Part shown: piece after piece, positions 1 to 5,748 of the stretch
Layout: every line of letters begins with the position of its first letter
How positions within the stretch are numbered: the first letter of the stretch is position 1
Source of the DNA: JBBKWQ01 sp037969115
Lineage (GTDB): Bacteria; Actinomycetota; Acidimicrobiia; Acidimicrobiales; Ilumatobacteraceae
NCBI GenBank assembly: GCA_037969115.1
Contig: JBBKWQ010000287.1
Span: 1 to 5,748, forward strand
Direction: 5' to 3'
DNA length: 5,748 nucleotides
Position numbers and translations under genes: made by a program
Notes under the pieces: model-generated
What the model saw: only the letters and a program-made list of their open reading frames with translations
What the model was told of the DNA's origin: nothing
Databases searched by the model: none

Positions 1-3000
1 GCCGCATTTCGCTGCGCCGTCTTGTCGCCGTCCCCGACCGCGGTTGGCGCTGATTCCTCCGTCGCCGCGTCAGCGGCGCCGGCCTCACCTTCTTCCGAAT
101 AGGTCGTCTCCACGGCGTCGCCCGCCGTCACTTGGTCGGATCGGTTCAACACGATGCTGCGGCGCAGGTACTCGGCGTTCAGCGAGCTGTAGATCTGCCC
201 GTAGAACGCGTCGATCGGGTCGGCCAGCTCGTAGCCGGTGAGCGACAGCACTGCTTCATCGACGACGACGACAGCGACATCGGCACCACCGACGGGTGCG
301 CCGGTCGCATCGGTCACGTTGACGGTCACACTGGTGTCGTCACCCGGCTGCAGGTTGTCAGAATCGGGAGTCGCGGTGACCGTGAGCGTGCGTGACAACG
401 GTGGGATCGACAGGTCGATCGATCCGACGGCGAAGGCAGGTCGGGCCGGCAGGTCGGGCAGGGGAGTGCCGTCGTCGGCCGTGCGCTCGGCGCTGCCGAC
501 CATGTCGATCTGCACGGTGACGTTCGGGATGTCGTCGTCGGCGAGCGGCACGTTCAACACGGCAGAGCCATTGGGCGCATCGAACACGGTCGTCGACTCG
601 ATCCCGCCCCGTAGCACGGTCATCAGACCGGTTGCGGGGCTGAACGGAGCGTTCACCAGCAGTTCGGCGGTGTCGCCCGGACCGTATGTCTCGCGGTCGG
701 GGACGATCGTGACCCGTTCCTGCTCGACGTTGCGAGCGGGACGGCCCTCGCCGCCACTCACCCATCGCGTGATCTGCGTCCGCTGCTTCAGGCCTTCGCT
801 GTCGCCGACGATCGCGGTGATCTCGTAGGTGCCGCCCAGCTCGGTGTCGAACGTGCACGTCACCACGTCGTCGTCGGAGACGACGAAGCACTCCTGCTCG
901 TCGACGAGTTGCTCGCCCCACTGCCCGTCGATCAGCTTCCATTCCAGCCGGCCGGCCGTCATGGCGATGTCGGTTCCTGTCACCGCCGAACCGTCGATGT
1001 CGGTGACGATGGCGTCGATCGCGAGCGGTGTGCCCTGCTCGACGAACGACCGGTCGCTCCGCAGTCCGACGTACACGCGGGCGGGGTGCACCAGCACATC
1101 GGTCTGCGATGACCACGCCTGGCGGTTCACGTCGAACACGGCCGCGGCGGCGTTGACCGTCGAGGGCTGGTCGACCTCAGGGGCCTCGAAGTCCATCCTC
1201 AGGTAGTGCGAGCCGTTGGCGTCGGTGCGGCCGGTGAACGTCTTCACGTCCTCGGCAGGACCGGGCGGACAGAAGTCGAAACACCCCTCGATCGACGACT
1301 CGGCTGCGTAGTCGCCCTCGACTGCGTAGTCGACCGCTCCGTAGACCTCGCCGAAGTATCGGAAGTCTTCGATCCACCACGGAATCCAGATACCGAAGGT
1401 GAAGTCGTCCCGGTTGGGTGGTGTGTAGGTCGTGGTTCGGCTGGTGACGGTCCAGTTGACCTCGGCGTCGGGCAGTGGCCCGCCGGAGTAGTACGTGGCG
1501 TCGACTGCGACCACTGCCGGGTCATCGGCGAAGTACGGCTCGGGAGACTCGTGCCGTGCATTCACCTCGAACTCGGGCGTGCGGAACTCCTGGATCGAGA
1601 ATCCGTAACCGGAGTTGCTGTACGACACGTCCGACTGTCCGGTCAGACTCAGGTCGATCCAACCCTGACCCAGGTTCGTACCCTCGGGGAGATCGAGCGA
1701 CAGGTTGAAACCACCGAGCGCGTTCACGTCGACCGAACCGTTCCCCACGTCGTTGCCGACGGCGTCGTACGCCGTGTAGAGCACTTGGACGGCGTCGCCC
1801 TCGATGAGGGCCAACTGGTAATCGGTGGACGTGGTGAACTTGCGGACCCACCCTTTGAACCGGACCGTTTCGCCGGGCTTGTACACGCCTCGATCGTCGA
1901 ACACGAACCAGCGGGCCTCGTCGGACGGTGTGGTCTGCTGCCAACCCTCGTACCAGCTCGACGGCAGCAGCGCAGTGTCGTCGCCTTGCGTCGCAACGAG
2001 CCCGAGCACGGTCGACGACAGCGGAATCGTCGCCAGCCCGTCGGCATCTGTGGTGACACCGGGTACCGAGCCGAGCGTCTCGATGGTGACATCGCCCAGC
2101 GGGTCACCGGTACCGAGGTCGGTGGTCCACACGAGCACGTCGCGATGGGTGATGAACGCGTCGACTCCGATGCTGGTCGACTGGACCCAGGCGATCGTCG
2201 GACGGTTCTGCCAGTAGTCGTCGCTGGTGGTCGGATATGACTTGGTGGGCTCGACCCGGACGACGAGCTGATCGCCGGCGGCCGTGAGAGGCACGTCGAG
2301 ATCGATGAAGGTCTCGGTGATCTTGTCCTCGTCGGCATCGACAGCGACCTCGGTCGAGAGCACCTGGGGCCAGTCGGGAAGCGTCGGTTCCGTGTCGGAC
2401 CACAGTCGCTCCTGGTACTTGCGGTACTCGCCGTACTGCTCGGGCGTCACCGCCCAGGCGGTGACCTTGATGCCGTCGTTGTTCACCGACGTCACACTCA
2501 CGCCTCGGCGCTCGGCGACGGAGTCGAGGGTGATGAGCTCCTGGTTGAAGCCTTCGAGGAACGGCCGTGCCTTGCCGATGACGAACTTCACCTCGACGTC
2601 GTCACCCAAGGTCTGGCCGTAGATATCGGTGAGTCCGGCGTCCAACGTGACCGTGTAGTCGGTGCGACCGCTGCTCGCACCCGAGATCTGGATGGTCGAT
2701 TCGTAGACGTTCACGTTCAGCCCTGGGAGCGCCGGCTCGACCGACACCATCGTGGTGTCGAACGCCGCCAGGTCGAGCGGGTTGCTGAACTCGATCCACC
2801 AGGTGCCACCCGGAACGCAGTCGCAGTTCTTCGTCTTGACGCGGAGTGGGGCGTACGTGCGAGCGCTGAACTTCTGCGGATCGGATGTCGTCAGCGGGCC
2901 CTCCATCGACGGCGTGCCCGGGCCGATCTCGATCGAGATGTCGCTGTCGACGGGAAGGGCCGAGTCGGCGCGGAACGCTACCCAGCGACCGTCGAGTGCT

Positions 3001-3995
3001 CGCTGCGTCGCCTGACGGGCGACGTCGTCGTCGTCGAGCTCGGTGCTTGTCGCGAGTCGAATCGGTTGTTCGTCGCCGTCAGCATTCAGCCTCGCGGTGG
3101 CGAGAACGGCCTTCGGGTCGACGATCTGGTCGAAGACTGCCACGAACACGGGCGTCAGTTGCAGCGATTCGCCTTGTGGCACGACGCTCTGCACGATCGG
3201 TGCGGGCGTTGCGAACTCCCATGCCACCGTTTCGGGCAGCTCGTTTCCGGTTGCCGAGGTCGTGCCGGCCGGGATCTCGACCCGGAACTCGGTGGCCATC
3301 GGTAGGCGATCGGTCTGACCGGGTTCGACCTCGAAGCGGAGCGTGCGGGTGCCAATCCAGCGCCACCGACCGGGCACATCGGGTGTCAGCACGGCGGGAA
3401 CGTCCTTGACGTCGAGCTGCTCGAGCGTGGTGAGTGGGACCATCGGCTGGTTGAACGTGACGCTCAGGAAAGGCGCGAGAGCGACGTCGCCCTCGGGCTG
3501 GAATCGGAGCACCTCGAGCGGGCCGTCCGGGACATCGGTGGGAGTCCCGCCGGGGGTCGGCGGCGGGAAGGCGACAGCGACGGTGTCGCCGGGGACGGGA
3601 GGCTTCAGAGAGTCGGTCGGCCGGTTGAAATCGACCTGGTCGTCGTCGGGCACGTCCCACTCTGGAAGTCGCTCGAGCACGGCCGCCACTTGGGCGGCAT
3701 CGAGGGGAGCGCCGCTCACCAGGGAGACCGGAGCGGCTGTCGCCGCCGTGCCCTCGCTGAGTCGGATGGCCAACTCGCCACCCATGGCTCCCTGCGCCAG
3801 GCCGCCGTCGGCACGAGATGGCAACCCTTCGGTACCGGTCGATCCGGTGTTGCCGTCGATTCCGGTCGCCGTGTTCGGTGGCGCGAGCGTGGTCGGCGAT
3901 GCGTCATCACTGCCTCCCGAACAGCTCGCCACCGCCATCAGGGCGGCGACGACCCAAGCCAAGCGCTTCGAAGACTGTGTGGTCGACCTGGTCAT
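1..3995 (-). CDS. Alpha-2-macroglobulin family lipoprotein (bacterial A2M, COG2373-like), 3' end outside window
   Basis: Large secreted protein of the bacterial alpha-2-macroglobulin family, whose members trap attacking proteases outside the cell. The frame is open for 1331 codons and runs off the left edge. The ATG follows an in-frame TAG at 4026-4028; the purine run AGGGGA lies unusually close to it. The N-terminus is a lipoprotein signal: basic residues (R3, K10, R11), a hydrophobic stretch, and lipobox V22-A23-S24-C25, then a Ser/Thr/Gly-rich linker. Residues about 160-264 and 265-475 look like Ig-like (Big_5/macroglobulin) domains. VLVWTTDL lies around W623. The MG2 signature FDDRGVYKPGE ends near residue 709 (PF01835 type), followed by QEFRTPEFEV near 802-811. 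Residues about 1093-1270 match the bait-region domain (PF07703 type), with VDEAVLSLTGYELADP at 1245 onward. Residues 1289-1331 are acidic, Ala-rich and low-complexity. The A2M and thioester domains, including any CxEQ, would lie beyond the window, so trapping chemistry cannot be judged. Family assignment is firm; substrate is unknown. Confidence 0.93.
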   Translation of the reverse strand, partial: MTRSTTQSSKRLAWVVAALMAVASCSGGSDDASPTTLAPPNTATGIDGNTGSTGTEGLPSRADGGLAQGAMGGELAIRLSEGTAATAAPVSLVSGAPLDAAQVAAVLERLPEWDVPDDDQVDFNRPTDSLKPPVPGDTVAVAFPPPTPGGTPTDVPDGPLEVLRFQPEGDVALAPFLSVTFNQPMVPLTTLEQLDVKDVPAVLTPDVPGRWRWIGTRTLRFEVEPGQTDRLPMATEFRVEIPAGTTSATGNELPETVAWEFATPAPIVQSVVPQGESLQLTPVFVAVFDQIVDPKAVLATARLNADGDEQPIRLATSTELDDDDVARQATQRALDGRWVAFRADSALPVDSDISIEIGPGTPSMEGPLTTSDPQKFSARTYAPLRVKTKNCDCVPGGTWWIEFSNPLDLAAFDTTMVSVEPALPGLNVNVYESTIQISGASSGRTDYTVTLDAGLTDIYGQTLGDDVEVKFVIGKARPFLEGFNQELITLDSVAERRGVSVTSVNNDGIKVTAWAVTPEQYGEYRKYQERLWSDTEPTLPDWPQVLSTEVAVDADEDKITETFIDLDVPLTAAGDQLVVRVEPTKSYPTTSDDYWQNRPTIAWVQSTSIGVDAFITHRDVLVWTTDLGTGDPLGDVTIETLGSVPGVTTDADGLATIPLSSTVLGLVATQGDDTALLPSSWYEGWQQTTPSDEARWFVFDDRGVYKPGETVRFKGWVRKFTTSTDYQLALIEGDAVQVLYTAYDAVGNDVGNGSVDVNALGGFNLSLDLPEGTNLGQGWIDLSLTGQSDVSYSNSGYGFSIQEFRTPEFEVNARHESPEPYFADDPAVVAVDATYYSGGPLPDAEVNWTVTSRTTTYTPPNRDDFTFGIWIPWWIEDFRYFGEVYGAVDYAVEGDYAAESSIEGCFDFCPPGPAEDVKTFTGRTDANGSHYLRMDFEAPEVDQPSTVNAAAAVFDVNRQAWSSQTDVLVHPARVYVGLRSDRSFVEQGTPLAIDAIVTDIDGSAVTGTDIAMTAGRLEWKLIDGQWGEQLVDEQECFVVSDDDVVTCTFDTELGGTYEITAIVGDSEGLKQRTQITRWVSGGEGRPARNVEQERVTIVPDRETYGPGDTAELLVNAPFSPATGLMTVLRGGIESTTVFDAPNGSAVLNVPLADDDIPNVTVQIDMVGSAERTADDGTPLPDLPARPAFAVGSIDLSIPPLSRTLTVTATPDSDNLQPGDDTSVTVNVTDATGAPVGGADVAVVVVDEAVLSLTGYELADPIDAFYGQIYSSLNAEYLRRSIVLNRSDQVTAGDAVETTYSEEGEAGAADAATEESAPTAVGDGDKTAQRNA

Positions 3996-4022
3996 GTCCC
4001 CTGCTCTCGTCCGAGAAATCAG

Positions 4023-4049
4023 ACTCTATGGAGTTCCAATGCTGGTCAG
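4023..4049 (-). promoter_or_regulatory. Candidate promoter for the A2M lipoprotein gene
   Basis: On the minus strand CTGACC (4044-4049) could serve as a -35 and TAGAGT (4023-4028, fitting TAnnnT) as a -10, separated by 15 bases, which is short. Transcription would start near 4016, giving a leader of about 20 bases. The short TGGA/TCCA inverted repeat at 4029-4038 lies in the spacer, where a repressor could act, but four-base arms are weak evidence. Confidence 0.25.
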
Positions 4050-4070
4050 ACGTTCTCGCGACGACGGCGG

Positions 4071-4089
4071 TTCCCCGGATCCGAAGGAA
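4071..4089. repeat. Imperfect inverted repeat in the divergent promoter region
   Basis: The sequence TTCCCCGGATCCGAAGGAA has an eight-base perfect palindrome, CGGATCCG, flanked by TTCC on the left and GGAA on the right, with one unequal spacer base. It lies between the two gene starts, 66-84 bases upstream of trmB and about 75 bases upstream of the A2M start. It could be a regulator binding site or a small hairpin. In high-GC DNA such short palindromes are common, so function is not shown. Confidence 0.3.
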
Positions 4090-4142
4090 AGTTCTCTCAC
4101 GCGGCGACGTGCCCCGGTGCCGCTGACCCGATCGAAGTCCGG

Positions 4143-4148
4143 CACACT
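4143..4148 (+). promoter_or_regulatory. Candidate -10 element for a leaderless trmB transcript
   Basis: The hexamer CACACT keeps the two best conserved positions of the actinobacterial -10 pattern TAnnnT (A at position 2, T at position 6). It ends seven bases before the GTG at 4155, the distance at which transcription normally begins. CTGACC at 4123-4128 could be a weak -35 with a short 14-base spacer. No good ribosome binding site precedes 4155, which agrees with a leaderless mRNA, a common arrangement in Actinobacteria. This is an inference from spacing; such hexamers also occur by chance. Confidence 0.33.
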
Positions 4149-4154
4149 GATGGT

Positions 4155-4883
4155 GTGCTCGATCTCAACCAGGCTCAACCGCACCCGTTCGTGCCGTTGT
4201 CGTCGTCGTCCGAGTGGTCGACCCGCACCTTCAAACCACGCCGCCGGGCCGTATCCGCATCGAGCCACGACCGTCTCAGCCGGATGGGACCGACGTTCTG
4301 CCTCGATGAATCCGGCGACGTCCTCGATGTCCCGTCGATCTTCCCGCGCCCGATCCCTGTCGTCCTCGACATCGGGTTCGGCCAGGGTGAAGCCACGTCG
4401 GCGGCGGCGATCGCTCATCGCCACGTCGGTGTGATCGCCATCGACGTGCACACTCCTGGAATCGTGCGATTGCTCGCTCAGATCGACGAGCACGACATCG
4501 ACAATCTTCGGCTCGTGCACGGCGACGCGCTGATCTTCATCGATCGACTTCCGCCCGAGTCGCTCGCCGGTGTCCGCATCTACTTTCCCGATCCCTGGCC
4601 GAAGAACAAGCAGCGTCGGCGGCGACTCGTTCGACCCAAGGTCGTCGACCGGCTCGTTCACCTGCTCGAACCAGGCGGCTGGATCCATCTGGCCACTGAC
4701 ATGTCGGACTATGCGACGCAGATGCAGCGGGTATGCGATGCGCACCACGAACTGGTGGGAGGGATCATCGAACGCCCAGCGACCCGAGCAGTCACTCGCT
4801 ACGAACGCAAGGGTCTGGAGGCCGGAAGAACCCCCACCGACCTGCTGTACATCCGTGGAGATGCCGTGGGACTGCAAACGTGA
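4155..4883 (+). CDS. trmB: tRNA (guanine-46-N7)-methyltransferase TrmB
   Basis: Cytoplasmic enzyme that uses S-adenosylmethionine to methylate N7 of G46 in the variable loop of tRNAs. The product is 242 residues, a normal length. Family landmarks appear in order: RTFKPRRR near the N-terminus; the SAM-binding loop DIGFGQGE (72-79); IDVHTPG (96-102), with Asp where the family usually has Glu; HGDA (122-125); the hallmark YFPDPWPKNK followed by an Arg run (143-157); ATDMSDY from 180, where ATDW is more usual; and the C-terminal RYERKG (215-220) and TPTDLLYIR (226-234) that contribute to tRNA and guanine binding. The start is GTG, chosen because it keeps the N-terminal arginine-rich motif. The open frame extends much further upstream, but that part lies antisense to the A2M gene and has no family match; GTG at 4191 or TTG at 4197 are less likely alternatives. 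The stop overlaps the next gene's start by four bases. Confidence 0.95.
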   Translation: MLDLNQAQPHPFVPLSSSSEWSTRTFKPRRRAVSASSHDRLSRMGPTFCLDESGDVLDVPSIFPRPIPVVLDIGFGQGEATSAAAIAHRHVGVIAIDVHTPGIVRLLAQIDEHDIDNLRLVHGDALIFIDRLPPESLAGVRIYFPDPWPKNKQRRRRLVRPKVVDRLVHLLEPGGWIHLATDMSDYATQMQRVCDAHHELVGGIIERPATRAVTRYERKGLEAGRTPTDLLYIRGDAVGLQT

Positions 4884-5748
4884 GCACCTCCGATCGCCTG
4901 ACCGGAGCCGCTGCGCTCGCCAAGGCAGCGTTGCGGTTGGAACGGCCCGACCGACTGCCTCGCGCCGCTGCCGCACTGGCGATGTGGGGCCCGACGCTCG
5001 CCGGTGGTGTCGCGGCGTCATCGGCCCGGTACCCGCTGACGACGGCGTTGATCGACGACGACGGCTCGATGACGTACGCCGAGTTGTGGGGTGCCACCGA
5101 TTCGGTCGCGCGCGGCATGCGCAAGCGAGGAGTCACCCACACCTCGACGGTCGGCATCCTCGCCGACAACGGTCGCTTGTTCGTGCAGGCATTCATCGCA
5201 GCGTCGAAGCTCGGGGCGCACATCGTGTTGCTCAACACCGGGTTCGCAGGTCCACAGCTCGCCGATGTGACGGTTGCCGAGAAGATCGACGTGCTGGTAC
5301 ACGGTGAACGGTTTGCCGATGTCGCCCGCATTTCTGGAGCATCGATCCTGATCGACGCCGCCGAGGTGCGTGGCATGTCGGCGTCGTCATGGGTGCCGAT
5401 GATGCCGACTCGTCGCCAGGGCCGAACCGTGATCCTCACCTCCGGAACGACGGGTCGACCCAAGGGTGCCGGACGCGTGGGCTCGGGCGGCGCGGGTGCC
5501 ATCGGCGGAATGCTCGATCGAATTCCATGCCGCGCCCGCGACACCACCGTGATCGCGGCGCCACTGTTCCACGCATGGGGTCTCGCGCACCTGGGTCTCG
5601 CGCTCACGTTGTCGGCGACGATCGTCGTGCGGCGACGCTTCGACCCAGATCGCACGCTCGCCGACGTCGCCGAACACCGAGCCGACGGCCTCGTCGTCGT
5701 GCCGGTGATGCTGCGTCGGATGCTCGACCCGAGCATGGCGTCACTGGC
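4880..5748 (+). CDS. AMP-forming acyl-CoA synthetase, FadD2/FadD12-like, 3' end outside window
   Basis: N-terminal 289 residues of an adenylate-forming ligase (ANL superfamily, AMP-binding domain). Such enzymes activate a carboxylic acid with ATP to an acyl-adenylate, then transfer it to CoA. The phosphate-binding loop TSGTTGRPKG is complete at residues 187-196, and the motif APLFHAWG is at 227-234. Other supports are MTYAEL near 64, GILADNGRLFVQAFIAASKLGA and LLNTGFAGPQL, all in the usual order. The Gly-rich stretch after the loop, then MLDRIP, RRRFDP and VVVPVM, resembles the mycobacterial FadD2/FadD12 group, so a medium- or long-chain fatty acid is the likely substrate; this is inference. 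The C-terminal hinge and the catalytic lysine lie outside the window; the family is usually about 500-550 residues. The GTG start overlaps the trmB stop (GTGA), with a weak GGGA ribosome-binding match eight bases upstream. Translational coupling to trmB is likely. ATG at 4982 is a poorer alternative start. Confidence 0.9.
   Translation, partial: MSTSDRLTGAAALAKAALRLERPDRLPRAAAALAMWGPTLAGGVAASSARYPLTTALIDDDGSMTYAELWGATDSVARGMRKRGVTHTSTVGILADNGRLFVQAFIAASKLGAHIVLLNTGFAGPQLADVTVAEKIDVLVHGERFADVARISGASILIDAAEVRGMSASSWVPMMPTRRQGRTVILTSGTTGRPKGAGRVGSGGAGAIGGMLDRIPCRARDTTVIAAPLFHAWGLAHLGLALTLSATIVVRRRFDPDRTLADVAEHRADGLVVVPVMLRRMLDPSMASL

Larger units (their letters stand above)
3996..4154. promoter_or_regulatory. 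Divergent intergenic region between the A2M lipoprotein gene and trmB
   Basis: These 159 bases separate two start codons that face away from each other, so promoters for both directions should lie here. It is slightly less GC-rich than the flanking genes in its left part (about 4015-4050). It holds a short inverted repeat with TGGA/TCCA arms at 4029-4038 and a longer imperfect one at 4071-4089. I see no riboswitch, RNA gene or terminator hairpin in it. Reading frames that cross it on the plus strand are extensions of the trmB frame or shadows, without recognisable protein content. Confidence 0.7.

Noticed and set aside
254..276. Short run of GAC/GTC triplets resembling a microsatellite
   Set aside because: It encodes the hydrophobic Val strand before VDEAVL in a conserved part of the A2M domain, so it is explained by codon choice in a high-GC gene.
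238..828. Plus-strand open frame of 196 codons
   Set aside because: Antisense to the bait-region domain of the A2M gene; Ser/Thr-rich translation with no recognisable motif.
1206..2240. Long plus-strand open frame of 344 codons
   Set aside because: It lies wholly antisense to the A2M gene, whose translation matches family motifs throughout this stretch. The plus-strand product is compositionally odd and resembles no family; it is a high-GC shadow frame.
3690..4154. Upstream extension of the trmB reading frame to an ATG at 3690
   Set aside because: The extra 155 codons overlap the start of the A2M gene on the other strand and match nothing; TrmB family length and motifs support the start at 4155.
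3343..4434. Plus-strand open frame of 363 codons spanning the A2M start, the intergenic region and the beginning of trmB
   Set aside because: It crosses three unrelated segments out of frame with both real genes and gives Ser/Arg-rich sequence without domains.
4026..5021. Minus-strand open frame of 331 codons
   Set aside because: Antisense to trmB, whose catalytic motifs are unmistakable; it is a codon-bias shadow.
4792..5736. Minus-strand open frame of 314 codons
   Set aside because: Antisense to the acyl-CoA synthetase, which shows its ATP-binding loop and downstream motif in the other strand; no domain in the antisense product.
1..5748. Search for CRISPR arrays, tRNA genes, insertion sequences and terminators
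   Set aside because: No spaced direct repeats, tRNA-like cloverleaf, transposase motif or GC hairpin with a T-run was seen; the only non-coding stretch is the 159-base divergent region.

Overview
The window is high-GC, with strong G/C preference at third codon positions, a GTG start on two of its three genes and a FadD2-type acyl-CoA synthetase. This fits an actinobacterium, and the style resembles Acidimicrobiia such as Ilumatobacter. That lineage guess is an inference from gene style, not from a marker gene.

Layout: three genes are visible, two cut by the window edges. Positions 3995 to 1 on the minus strand are one uninterrupted reading frame of 1331 codons. It encodes the N-terminal two thirds or so of a very large alpha-2-macroglobulin (A2M) family lipoprotein, and its 3' end lies off the left edge. 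Positions 3996-4154 are a divergent intergenic region of 159 bases that must hold the promoters for both directions. Positions 4155-4883 on the plus strand encode TrmB, the tRNA (guanine-46-N7)-methyltransferase. Positions 4880 to the right edge encode the first 289 residues of an AMP-forming acyl-CoA synthetase. Its start overlaps the trmB stop by four bases (GTGA), so these two are probably co-transcribed and translationally coupled.

The genes do not form an obvious single pathway. The A2M lipoprotein should sit outside the cytoplasmic membrane as a protease-trapping defence protein. TrmB is a cytoplasmic tRNA-modification housekeeping enzyme, and the synthetase activates a carboxylic (probably fatty) acid. 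The trmB-synthetase pairing looks like operon packing rather than shared function.

I found no RNA genes, mobile elements, CRISPR arrays, clear terminators or signs of recent transfer. I see no convincing undescribed system. The points most worth a second look are the A2M protein's candidate bait segment at the left edge, its three local cysteine pairs, and the apparently leaderless trmB start.
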